Shown here piece after piece: positions 16,457-22,857 of a stretch of DNA of 41,707 nucleotides (the stretch's first letter is position 1; every line of letters starts with the position of its first letter). A model generated the notes under the pieces. The model had not been told where the DNA came from. It saw nothing but the letters and a program-made list of their open reading frames with translations, and did no database searches. Source of the stretch: Methanobacteriota archaeon (GTDB lineage: Archaea > Thermoplasmatota > Thermoplasmata > Lutacidiplasmatales > UBA184); assembly GCA_013290045.1 (NCBI GenBank), contig JABCYU010000005.1, positions 1-41,707 of the forward strand, in the 5' to 3' direction. The position numbers and the translations under genes were made by a program.

Positions 16457-16995
16457 TCACTGTTGCCGTGCGATCAGCGCTCGCAAGTCCGCGAGGATGT
16501 CAATGACGTCCTCCTGCTTCGCCCGGAGGTCGAGGTACTTGTCGTCCAGGTCGCCCGCGAGTTCCGAGGCGAGCAGGGCGGCTTGTTCGAACGCCTCCTG
16601 CCGTCGACCCTGCCAGTGCTTCGCCTCGGCCAGTCGTTTGATGATCAGGTCCTCGACCGCAGCAAGCCGGACCGGTCCGTAGGGTGTCTCCACCTCGCGG
16701 ATCCGGCTCGGACTGCCGGAGTAGTCACTTCCGACCAGGTCGACATCGAGCTTCCATTTCTGGTGGTACCATGTCCGCCCTTCCGTGTGAAAGCCCTAGG
16801 ATTCCAAAACCCGAGCCGCCTTCTGGCGGTGCGTTACCAGGTCGATGTCTCCGGAGGTGTACGCCCCGATCGTGTACACTTCGATGGCCGACCCTCCAAA
16901 GACCACGACCGGCCCCTCGGGACCTCCAAGTGCCTTGGAGAGTACGCCCGCGAAGTAGAGAATTCGCTCGGCGGAGGTTCTGGCCGCCCCTAGGG
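16457..16995 (-). pseudogene. Nucleotidyltransferase (MNT/AbiEii-like) with in-frame amber codon
   Basis: On the minus strand, the frame starting inside the end of the HTH gene reads ERILYFAGVLSKALG, then VVVFGGSAIEVYTIGAY and TSGDIDLVTHRQKAARVLES, then TAG (16798-16800), then GFHTEGRTWYHQKWKLDVDLVG and, to the end, TPYGPVRLAAVEDLIIKRLAEA. GGSAxE followed by GDIDLV is the nucleotidyltransferase active-site motif, so both halves belong to one gene interrupted by a single stop. No ATG, GTG or TTG is evident at the junction with the HTH gene, so the start may be lost, or the protein may be made by coupling or frameshift from it. It is probably the toxin half of an HTH-nucleotidyltransferase pair, now inactive. 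Confidence 0.68.
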
Positions 16996-17508
16996 CGCGT
17001 TCGACCTCCTTCGTTCCAATCCTCGACGGCGCTTCTTCCGGGCCGCTGCCCTCGTCCGCAGTCCGAGGCGAGCCAGCTCTGCATCCTTGCCAGGACGACG
17101 CGCGAATTCCTGCCGACGGAATCCCGCCTCGGGGGTCGAGCGATACTTCGAGAAATCCATCGGGGGAATCCGGTCGAGGAGGGCCCGTCCCCTTTCCGCT
17201 CGATCATCGGCCCCCGCACGCACTTCGGACCACGGGAGTATCCGTACCCGACGACGAAAGAACGCTCGAAGGTCGGTATCCGTGAGGACCCAACGTGAAC
17301 CGCCCCGCTCGCCCGGTAACTCATTGACGAGACCGGCGTCCCGAAGCCGTCGTAGCTCAAGGGATCCTTTGGTCGGCTGGACGAGGGCGATCTTCGCGAT
17401 TCGATACGCGGAGAGCGGCGTAGAGGAGTTGGCGAGCACGCCGAGCATGCGTACGCGGCCCGCGCCGCCGAAGACCTGCTCCAGGTCTGACCCCGGCCCC
17501 GGCTTCAC
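16990..17508 (-). CDS. Winged-helix protein paired with nucleotidyltransferase
   Basis: The product has 172 residues from a GTG. Residues about 8-75 form a winged helix of the type found with minimal nucleotidyltransferases: LEQVFGGAGRVRMLGVLAN, then LSAYRIAKIALVQPTKGSLELRRLRDAGLV, then a wing (GGSRWVLTD). The C-terminal 60 residues are very basic (RKKRRRGLERRRSNAP). It overlaps the start of the nucleotidyltransferase frame downstream, as expected for an antitoxin-toxin pair. A TATA-like element near 17530-17540 on the minus strand fits the start at 17508. With the partner broken by a stop codon it may be a solo regulator now. Confidence 0.68.
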   Translation of the reverse strand: MKPGPGSDLEQVFGGAGRVRMLGVLANSSTPLSAYRIAKIALVQPTKGSLELRRLRDAGLVNELPGERGGSRWVLTDTDLRAFFRRRVRILPWSEVRAGADDRAERGRALLDRIPPMDFSKYRSTPEAGFRRQEFARRPGKDAELARLGLRTRAAARKKRRRGLERRRSNAP

Positions 17509-17666
17509 GTGGTTGAATGGGGGAGTGGGCTCTTAACAGTATCCTAATGGGATATTGTGGCACCCAGTAGCCAGCGCGCCGGATCCCGCCAAAACTGCTC
17601 CATGCCCAGGGAGCCGCCGGAGGACGACGCGGGGCTACTCAGCGGGCTCCATGACCACGTAGAGAG
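17509..17666. other. Intergenic region upstream of the winged-helix gene
   Basis: This stretch contains an AT-rich promoter region (17530-17560, with the tatcctaatgggatattg segment) that serves the minus-strand winged-helix gene. I see no gene between it and the tRNA-derived repeat at 17667. Confidence 0.45.
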
Positions 17667-17718
17667 GGTGATTGCTCCCGGCGGGAGGCAAACCGATAAC
17701 CTCGGGGATTGAACCCAA
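17667..17718. repeat. tRNA-Glu 3'-end repeat, copy 1
   Basis: Bases 17667-17686 are identical to ggtgattgctcccggcggga at the 3' end of the tRNA-Glu gene, including six bases of flank outside the tRNA. The following base is g (t in the tRNA), then come 19 bases and gattgaacccaa (17707-17718). It is the left boundary of the cassette with the two plus-strand genes at 17971-19127. Confidence 0.85.
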
Positions 17719-17925
17719 ACGGGTTCCGGGCGGTTCCTGGGGCCGGGACCGTCGCGTGTAGAAATCCCGCCTTCCAACATAGACCCCGGGGAGCGGCGGT
17801 TCGAACCGTCGAGGTACGCGCGCATCTTCCCTGTGACGATGGGCCTTCCGTGAGCTCGGGCCGCCCCCATGCCGCCCGCACCGGAGATCGTCCCGAGCAG
17901 TCGAGATAATGTCGCGGCATGAAAT
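17719..17925. other. Intergenic stretch ahead of the unknown-ORF/nucleotidyltransferase pair
   Basis: No gene or RNA is recognised here. The stretch ends in an AT-rich promoter for the gene at 17971. Confidence 0.5.
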
Positions 17926-17937
17926 TAGTATATATAC
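17926..17937 (+). promoter_or_regulatory. TATA box of the cassette genes at 17971-19127
   Basis: The sequence tagtatatatac is one of the strongest TATA boxes in the window. Transcription should start near 17958, giving a leader of about 13 bases before the ATG at 17971; a GTG at 17953 would lie before the predicted start. Confidence 0.65.
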
Positions 17938-17970
17938 ATCTCGCGTAGTCTAGTGCGTTGGGATGGGCCC

Positions 17971-18540
17971 ATGAGAGCGGACCTGACGCTGGTGAGAGAG
18001 CCGTCCGACCGTGGGCTCCCAGGGTCGGTCTTCGTGCGCGCTGCGAAGCCGCCCTATCGCCCGATTCTCCGATTCCAGCGCGTGAACATCGGGTCGAAAG
18101 ACGACGTGCGGCTGGCGCGCCGAGCGGGGCTTCCCCTCTCCCTGCTCGAACCGGACCGGATCGAGCGCTTGGGGTATCCGCTCTCCTTCCGACCCCGACT
18201 TCTGATCGGTCGAGACATGTCCCCTCTCGTGCATTCGCGGTTCAGGGTCATCGCGTTCGTGGACCCCGCCGCGGCGAAGGAGCCCACCATCGAAGACCTC
18301 GTCGTGGCCATGCTCACCATCGATCCCTTGGGCGCCCGTCGAATCGCCCGTGACCACCGCGCCGAAATCGACCCGATCCGCTTGTTGAAACGGGTACTGG
18401 CGGAGAATCTCGAGCGGCGGGCCTACGAAGTCCGACTGGACGAGTTCGCCCCCGGCATCCCAAGGATCGCGGGGCTCAAGCCGCTTTCCCGGACCGCCCT
18501 CCAGGCCGAGGATGATCGCGAGTTCTCCCGAGGGCCCTGA
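17971..18540 (+). CDS. Unknown protein, first gene of a putative TA pair
   Basis: The product has 189 residues from the ATG at 17971. I do not recognise a family. It is basic and mixed alpha/beta, without a signal or membrane segment. Recognisable stretches are LRFQRVNIGSKDDVRLARR, PRLLIGRDMSPLVHSRFRVI, and a helical IEDLVVAMLTIDPLGARRIA. It ends two bases before the nucleotidyltransferase ATG, so the pair is co-transcribed and probably coupled. The gene order (unknown small protein, then nucleotidyltransferase) and the position inside a tRNA-derived repeat frame suggest it is the antitoxin or partner of a TA-like system. There is no HTH visible, unlike the other nucleotidyltransferase cassette at 16.4-17.5 kb. 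Confidence 0.6.
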   Translation: MRADLTLVREPSDRGLPGSVFVRAAKPPYRPILRFQRVNIGSKDDVRLARRAGLPLSLLEPDRIERLGYPLSFRPRLLIGRDMSPLVHSRFRVIAFVDPAAAKEPTIEDLVVAMLTIDPLGARRIARDHRAEIDPIRLLKRVLAENLERRAYEVRLDEFAPGIPRIAGLKPLSRTALQAEDDREFSRGP

Positions 18541-18542
18541 GC

Positions 18543-19127
18543 ATGGCGACGGTCACCTCCAGCGATGCCGTGGAGGTCATGCGACGTTTGGAAGCCGAAG
18601 GATATCGTCCCATCCTGATCGGAGGACTCGCCATCGAGGTCGCGGGATATGGAGGAACGAAGGATGTCGATATCCTCCTGCCCTCCGCCGAGTACGGCGG
18701 GGCCGAGTACCTCCGCTCCGAAGGGCTCACCGTCCTGTCGAACACCGGGAACTTCACCAACGGGCATCTGCAACTCCCGGGTGGTCGAACGGTCGTATGG
18801 GATGTGCTGAATCCGGACCTCTTCGGAGGTGAACCGTTCTACGAGTTCGTGCGTTCGAGGGCATCGAAGGCTTGGGTGGTTGGCCGCATCGCCGCGCCCC
18901 CCGTCGTGTACTACACCCGCCTCCTCGTGAAGGGAGACCACGGGCGCCGGTACATGCTCCGAATTCGAAGGGATCTCGACGAGGGGGCTCCCGATAGCTG
19001 GGTGCGCGGGACTATCGCGATTGCGAAGCGTTTCGGGACGGAGGCGACCGTGCTACCCAAGGTTGATGCGATCTTCAAGGAACGTCGACGGGAGCTAGGT
19101 TCGGGCCATCGACGGACCCAAGGTTAG
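18543..19127 (+). CDS. Nucleotidyltransferase-fold protein, putative toxin
   Basis: The product has 194 residues. The N-terminal region carries the nucleotidyltransferase signature: RPILIGGLAIEVAGYGGTKDVDILLP (GG-x-A, then DVD as two of the metal-binding acids), followed by strands containing a third candidate acid (VVWDVLNPDLF). The C-terminal half is helical and basic (YYTRLLVKGDHGRRYMLRIRRDLDEG). This matches stand-alone nucleotidyltransferases of the MNT/AbiEii type, which modify tRNA or proteins and act as toxins or as their neutralisers. The TAG stop at 19125-19127 abuts the next tRNA-derived repeat exactly. Toxicity is inference from family and context. Confidence 0.68.
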   Translation: MATVTSSDAVEVMRRLEAEGYRPILIGGLAIEVAGYGGTKDVDILLPSAEYGGAEYLRSEGLTVLSNTGNFTNGHLQLPGGRTVVWDVLNPDLFGGEPFYEFVRSRASKAWVVGRIAAPPVVYYTRLLVKGDHGRRYMLRIRRDLDEGAPDSWVRGTIAIAKRFGTEATVLPKVDAIFKERRRELGSGHRRTQG

Positions 19128-19179
19128 GGTGATTGCTCCCGGCGGGAGGCATCACCATTTCCATTGGAAGCAAACCCAA
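19128..19179. repeat. tRNA-Glu 3'-end repeat, copy 2
   Basis: Bases 19128-19147 are identical to the tRNA-derived 20-mer. After gggag come 19 bases and aagcaaacccaa (19168-19179), which keeps acccaa at the same distance as in copies 0 and 1. It begins at the base after the preceding gene's stop codon and ends about 70 bases before vapB. Confidence 0.85.
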
Positions 19180-19225
19180 TGGACCAATGGGCGAGGGTGC
19201 TGGCCCGCGGTTCACTGGGAGATTC

Positions 19226-19238
19226 TAAGTATTATAAT
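19226..19238 (+). promoter_or_regulatory. TATA box of vapBC
   Basis: An AT-rich box (taagtattataat) lies 10-22 bases before the ATG at 19248 and 16-28 bases before the in-frame GTG at 19254. A leaderless transcript starting close to these codons is likely. Confidence 0.5.
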
Positions 19239-19247
19239 GGTATTGTA

Positions 19248-19466
19248 ATGAATGTGACCGAGTTCGAGGCGACCGTCAGAAAGGTCGGAGATTCCATGGG
19301 CATCATCATTCCGGGCCGAATCGTCAGCGAGATCAAGGCGCGACCTGGTCAGAAGATTCGGATCGTGATTCCAGGAAAGGTCGATTGGTCGAAGCTCTGG
19401 GGCCGACTCCATTCCGAGCTATCCACTGAAGAGATGATCCGACGGGCTCGCACCGAACGCGACTGA
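19248..19466 (+). CDS. vapB: VapB-type AbrB-domain antitoxin
   Basis: The product has 72 residues from the ATG at 19248; a GTG two codons later is possible and an ATG at 19164 would precede the promoter. The SpoVT/AbrB fold is clear: EFEATVRKVGDSMGIIIPGR, IVSEIKARPGQKIRIVIPGK. The C-terminal tail (LSTEEMIRRARTERD) is a typical toxin-wrapping helix. The stop TGA overlaps the vapC ATG by one base, so the two are translationally coupled. VapB binds and inhibits VapC and represses the operon. This cassette is bounded by tRNA-Glu 3'-end sequences on both sides. Confidence 0.88.
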   Translation: MNVTEFEATVRKVGDSMGIIIPGRIVSEIKARPGQKIRIVIPGKVDWSKLWGRLHSELSTEEMIRRARTERD

Positions 19467-19834
19467 TGTTCTTCTTGGACAGCTACGCCATCACTGAAAT
19501 GGCAAGAGGGAACCCGAGGTACCTCCGCTATCGATCGGAGCCATCCATCACTTCCCGTGCCAACTTGCTCGAAGTTTACTACATCCTCGCACAGCAGGGC
19601 GACGAGGACCTCGCGAGGGACGCACTCCAAGCCCTAGGGCCGAAAGCCATCGAGCTCCCGCTAGAACTCATCCCCACGATTGCCCGATTTCGGCTCAAAA
19701 AGGTCGGCGCCACCGGTCGGCGGTTCTCCTACGTCGATGCGCTTGGGTATGTGTACGCCCGGGAGAATGGGTACACGCTGTTGACCGGAGCCCACGAGTT
19801 CGAGGGGCTCCCCGACGTAGAGTTCGTGCGGTAG
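19466..19834 (+). CDS. vapC: VapC-type PIN-domain toxin
   Basis: The product has 122 residues, normal for VapC. The PIN motifs are visible: FFLDSYAITEM with Asp5, ANLLEVYYILAQQGDEDLAR with a conserved Glu near 37, and RFSYVDALGYVYARENG with Asp near 92. The fourth acidic position, usually D in TGD or TxD, reads TGA in LLTGAHEFEGL, a change seen in some archaeal PIN proteins. PIN toxins are Mg-dependent ribonucleases acting on tRNA or rRNA. The gene overlaps vapB and ends 64 bases before the tRNA-derived repeat at the tRNA-Glu 3' end. Confidence 0.88.
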   Translation: MFFLDSYAITEMARGNPRYLRYRSEPSITSRANLLEVYYILAQQGDEDLARDALQALGPKAIELPLELIPTIARFRLKKVGATGRRFSYVDALGYVYARENGYTLLTGAHEFEGLPDVEFVR

Positions 19835-19898
19835 ATCGGGAGTCCGAGAATGCGGTCCGAAGGAGTTCGGATCCCATCCGACGACCCCGCTGCGCGAA

Positions 19899-19918
19899 GG
19901 TGATTGCTCCCGGCGGGA
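19899..19918. repeat. tRNA-Glu 3'-end repeat, copy 3 (in the tRNA gene)
   Basis: These 20 bases, ggtgattgctcccggcggga, comprise the last 14 bases of the tRNA-Glu gene (minus strand) and 6 bases beyond its 3' end. The other three copies lie to the left at 16373, 17667 and 19128. This arrangement is that of an attachment site for site-specific recombinases in tRNA genes. Confidence 0.8.
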
Positions 19919-19979
19919 TTTGAACCCACGTTGTCGGGTCGAAGGCCCGATATCCTTGACCGGACTAGACTACGGGAGC
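19905..19979 (-). tRNA. tRNA-Glu (anticodon TTC)
   Basis: The gene is 75 bases, with no encoded CCA. The acceptor GCTCCCG pairs with CGGGAGC, with discriminator A. The anticodon arm is TCGGG-CCTTCGA-CCCGA with anticodon TTC, and the T-arm is GTGGG-TTCAAAT-CCCGC. The D-arm (GTCTAGTCCGGTCAAGGAT) is that of archaeal tRNA-Glu. Position 33 reads C rather than the nearly universal T. The 3' end, with six bases of flank, recurs three times at the boundaries of the TA cassettes to its left. Confidence 0.92.
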
Positions 19980-20112
19980 GCGGCTACCCGGTGGCGAGCG
20001 CGGACCAAAAGCGTTTCGCGCGGGCGGTTGGGTCGGAACGCCGTCTTAGCCGTCACCTCTCCGGAACCTACGCCGTTCCTCCCGAAGCCGGGGGAGTGCC
20101 GAACGGGGGAAG

Positions 20113-21417
20113 CTACCCGACCCGTTCCCAACGCTCCAGCTTCTGGACCGCGGAGAGCGTCGACCCTCGCTGGATCTCCTCGCGGACCCGGTTCTCGTGC
20201 TCGAGCACGTCGAGGGAACGGTTCGCGATCTCCTGGGCCCGTTCTCGCGGCACGACGACCAGGCCGCTCAGGTCGCCGACGACCCAGTCCCCCGGGCGCA
20301 CCCGCTGGCCGCCGACGACGACATCGACCCCGATCTCGCCGAGCCCCTTCGGCTCACCGGCGTTCGGGGAGAGGAACCGGCTGAACACCGGGAATCCGAG
20401 GGCCAGGATCGCGTCGATGTCCCGGGCCGCCCCGTCGATCACGACGCCGGAGACCTTGCGGCCGTGGGCGCTCCAGCTCGCGAGCTCGCCCCAGATCGCG
20501 GTGTGGCCCCCACCGGCGTCGATCACGATCACGTCCCCCGGCCCCGCCCGGTCGATCGCTTCGACCGGTTTCGCCCAGTCCCCGTCGATCGTCGCGACGG
20601 TCACCGCCGGTCCGACGACCCGCCGGTTCGGGTCGCTCAGGTGGGGAACGATCCCGTGCATCGCCCCCTGGCGTTGCATCGCATCGGAGATATTCGGGGT
20701 GGAGACCTTCAGGAACGCCTCCCGGACCTCGGTACCCGAGTACCGTCGGAACAGTTCCGTCGCGACCTCTTTCTCCGAGTCGATCGCCGAACGGATGCGC
20801 CGGGTGGCCCCCGTGATGTCCGCGCTCTTCGTGATCGCGCCCCCCACGATCAGGATCCGCGCGCCGGCCCGGGTCGCGGCGGCCACGCTCTCGCTGTTGA
20901 GCCCGCCGGCGACCGCCACCGGGACGGGCGAGCCGTGGGCCAGCTGCTTCAGCAATTCGAACGGGGTCTTTCCCGCCATCTGCATGTCGATGCCGACGTG
21001 CCAGCAGACCGCCGCCACTCCCAGCTCGGCGACCTTCCGGCTCCGGGCGACGGGGTCAGCGACGTTGAGGAGGTCGACGACGATCTCCGCCCCGTACTTC
21101 TCCCCCCCGCGGACGGCGTCGGCGATCGTGTCGTCGTCGGCCGTCCCGAGAACGGTGACGATCTCAGCGCCCGCCTTCGCGGCGATCTCGACCTCGAAGG
21201 CGCCGGTGTCCATCACCTTCATATCGGCGACGATCCGATGCCCGGGGAACTCCTTCTTCAGCTGGCGGACCGCGTCCAACCCCTCGCTCTTGATGAGCGG
21301 AGTCCCGGCCTCGACCCAGTCGGCCCCGCCTTCGACCGCCTCCCGGGCGGCCGGGATCGCCCTGGAGAGGTTCTCGAAGTCCAGCGCGACCTGCAAGACG
21401 GGGCGGTCGAGCCGCAT
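20113..21417 (-). CDS. 3-hexulose-6-phosphate synthase fused to RraA-like domain
   Basis: The product has 434 residues. Residues about 1-215 are hexulose-6-phosphate synthase: LQVALDFENLSRA, the active-site strand ADMKVMDTGAFEVEIAAKAGA (Asp65, Lys67, Asp70), and PVAVAGGLNSESV and ILIVGGAITKS at the phosphate-binding end. Residues about 225-434 are an RraA-like/HMG-aldolase fold (STPNISDAMQ, GDVIVIDAGGGHTAIWGELAS, GVVIDGAARDIDAI). This fusion is well known in archaea. There HPS with 6-phospho-3-hexuloisomerase interconverts ribulose-5-phosphate plus formaldehyde and fructose-6-phosphate, giving pentoses without a complete pentose-phosphate pathway. The role of the RraA part is uncertain. The isomerase is not in the window. 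The mRNA is probably leaderless. Confidence 0.93.
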   Translation of the reverse strand: MRLDRPVLQVALDFENLSRAIPAAREAVEGGADWVEAGTPLIKSEGLDAVRQLKKEFPGHRIVADMKVMDTGAFEVEIAAKAGAEIVTVLGTADDDTIADAVRGGEKYGAEIVVDLLNVADPVARSRKVAELGVAAVCWHVGIDMQMAGKTPFELLKQLAHGSPVPVAVAGGLNSESVAAATRAGARILIVGGAITKSADITGATRRIRSAIDSEKEVATELFRRYSGTEVREAFLKVSTPNISDAMQRQGAMHGIVPHLSDPNRRVVGPAVTVATIDGDWAKPVEAIDRAGPGDVIVIDAGGGHTAIWGELASWSAHGRKVSGVVIDGAARDIDAILALGFPVFSRFLSPNAGEPKGLGEIGVDVVVGGQRVRPGDWVVGDLSGLVVVPRERAQEIANRSLDVLEHENRVREEIQRGSTLSAVQKLERWERVG

Positions 21418-21438
21418 GGCCTCGCCGAGCGACCCAGA

Positions 21439-21447
21439 CTATTAACC
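21439..21447 (-). promoter_or_regulatory. TATA box for the HPS-RraA gene
   Basis: Minus-strand ggttaatag is centred about 26 bases upstream of the ATG at 21417. The same AT-rich core could also serve the divergent methyltransferase gene. Confidence 0.55.
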
Positions 21448-21562
21448 CCGTCCGCATCGGCGCGCCGGGGAATCCACGACGACACCCCGCCGCCCCGTCG
21501 AGGTCATCGAAGGGTCGGCGGAGCATCTCGATCCGGTCCCCTCGAACAGCATCGCCCTGGTC

Positions 21563-22330
21563 GTGACCTCGCCCCCGTACCCGATGATCCCGCAGTGGGA
21601 CGAACTGTTCCGTCGCCAGGGGGCCGTCCGATACGAGGAGATGCATGCGATCCTCGCCCGGAGCTGGGAGGAGTGCCACCGGGTGCTCGTCGACGGCGGG
21701 ATCCTGGCCGTGAACGTCGGCGATGCTATGCGGACCACCGAGGGCGAGTTCCGGCTCTGGCCGAACCACGCCGACGTCACCTTCGCGTGCCGCCGGATCG
21801 GATTTCGTCCGTTGCCCTACATCCTGTGGAAGAAGCCGACGAACCGGCCGAACGCGTTCCTCGGCTCGGGGTTCCTGCCGCCGAACGCCTACGTCACGCT
21901 CGATTGCGAGTTCATCCTGCTGTTCCGGAAGGGGTCGATCCGCCAGTTCCCCCGCAGCGACCCCGGCCGTTACCAGAGCCGCTTCACGAAGGCCGAGCGG
22001 GATCACTGGTTCTCTCAGGTGTGGGAGGACGTCCGAGGGGTCCGGCAGCGGTCCGCCGACGGGCGATCCGGAGCGTTCCCCCCCGAGATCCCCGAGCGGC
22101 TGATCCGGATGTTCTCGGTGACCGGCGACACGGTCCTCGACCCGTTCGCGGGCACCGGCACGACGCTCTGGGCGGCGGCCCGGTTGGGTCGCCGGGCGAT
22201 CGGGGTGGAGATCGATGGGGAACGGGCGGCCGAGCTCACGCGCCGGCTGGCGGCGATGGATCCGGGGGCGCGGCGGCCGCCCGCACCGGCGTCTCCCGGT
22301 GGGCGACCTCCTCGTCGACGGCGTGCTTGA
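21563..22330 (+). CDS. SPPY-type DNA methyltransferase (N4-cytosine/N6-adenine)
   Basis: From the GTG at 21563 the product has 255 residues. TSPPYPM is catalytic motif IV of the amino-methyltransferases that put the catalytic motif first (beta class), and VLDPFAGTGTTLWAAARLGRRAIGVEID near the C-terminus is motif I/II, the AdoMet site. In-frame coding-like sequence continues upstream (VEVIEGSAEHLDPVPSNSIALV) to a TAA at 21443 with no ATG, GTG or TTG, so the true start is unclear and may be non-standard. The C-terminal tail is Pro/Arg-rich and overlaps the convergent gene at 22236. No restriction endonuclease is adjacent, so it may be an orphan methylase. Confidence 0.8.
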   Translation: MTSPPYPMIPQWDELFRRQGAVRYEEMHAILARSWEECHRVLVDGGILAVNVGDAMRTTEGEFRLWPNHADVTFACRRIGFRPLPYILWKKPTNRPNAFLGSGFLPPNAYVTLDCEFILLFRKGSIRQFPRSDPGRYQSRFTKAERDHWFSQVWEDVRGVRQRSADGRSGAFPPEIPERLIRMFSVTGDTVLDPFAGTGTTLWAAARLGRRAIGVEIDGERAAELTRRLAAMDPGARRPPAPASPGGRPPRRRRA

Positions 22331-22805
22331 GATATCGGAGCGCCGGCCCGCTCAGCCGGTCGAGGTGAAGCAGCAGGTAGTGGAGGTAGATCCGTTCCGG
22401 GCTCCGGGAGGGGCCGGGAGCGTGGGGGGCGACCCCAGGTCCGGCCCGGGGGATCTCCGCGATCACCGAGCGTAGGGTCGCCGGGTGGTGCTCCTGATCC
22501 GGGCCGTGGAGGGCGCGTCCCGTGGCCCCGGTGAGCGGCGGAAAGACGCGCCGGACCGGGTCCCCGTCCTCTTCCTCGGGGGTGGGGGCGGCCGCGTTGG
22601 CGGCGACGGGGTTCGACCGGGCCATCCGGGGACTGCGCGGGTCGCCGTTCGGCAGGAACTTCGCCTGGATGTACGGGTGCACGGGGCGGCCCGGCTCCTG
22701 GAACTCGGTGATCGGCCGCCCCGCGACCTCCTCGACGAGGGTCGTGAGGCTCCAGGAGTCGCGGCGTCGGGCGGGCCGGTCGGCCGACGCGTCGTCTGGC
22801 GGCAC
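22236..22805 (-). CDS. Unknown protein downstream of the VirB4-like gene
   Basis: The product has 189 residues from a GTG. I do not recognise it. The N-terminal part contains SWSLTTLVEEVAGRPITEFQ and PYIQAKFLPNGDPRSPRMAR, and the C-terminal part a helical ERIYLHYLLLHLDRLSGPALRYLKHAVDEEVAHRE. There are no membrane segments. A strong TATA box 29 bases upstream implies its own leaderless transcript, although it follows the T4SS-like operon on the same strand by 52 bases. Its end overlaps the methyltransferase gene's end by about 95 bases in antisense. It could be an accessory factor of the transfer system or unrelated. Confidence 0.55.
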   Translation of the reverse strand: MPPDDASADRPARRRDSWSLTTLVEEVAGRPITEFQEPGRPVHPYIQAKFLPNGDPRSPRMARSNPVAANAAAPTPEEEDGDPVRRVFPPLTGATGRALHGPDQEHHPATLRSVIAEIPRAGPGVAPHAPGPSRSPERIYLHYLLLHLDRLSGPALRYLKHAVDEEVAHRETPVRAAAAPPDPSPPAGA

Positions 22806-22828
22806 GCGGGCGATTCCGCCTTGGGCCT

Positions 22829-22839
22829 GTATATAGGGA
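22829..22839 (-). promoter_or_regulatory. TATA box for the gene at 22236-22805
   Basis: Minus-strand ccctatataca is centred 29 bases upstream of the GTG at 22805, in a 52-base gap after the VirB4-like gene. This makes a separate transcript likely. Confidence 0.6.
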
Positions 22840-22857
22840 GACGGTGGACGCGAAGAG

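Noticed and set aside
16796-16802. Pyrrolysine at the amber codon of the nucleotidyltransferase
   Set aside because: Several genes here end in TAG (593, 19127, 19834, 33054, 36348, 37197) and no pyl genes are visible, so a plain nonsense mutation is more likely.
16373-19918. CRISPR array
   Set aside because: The repeats are 0.8-1.5 kb apart, match a tRNA end and flank genes rather than short spacers; no cas gene is present.
19904-21445. 513-residue plus-strand open frame
   Set aside because: It runs through the tRNA-Glu gene and antisense to the HPS-RraA fusion; no domain is seen.
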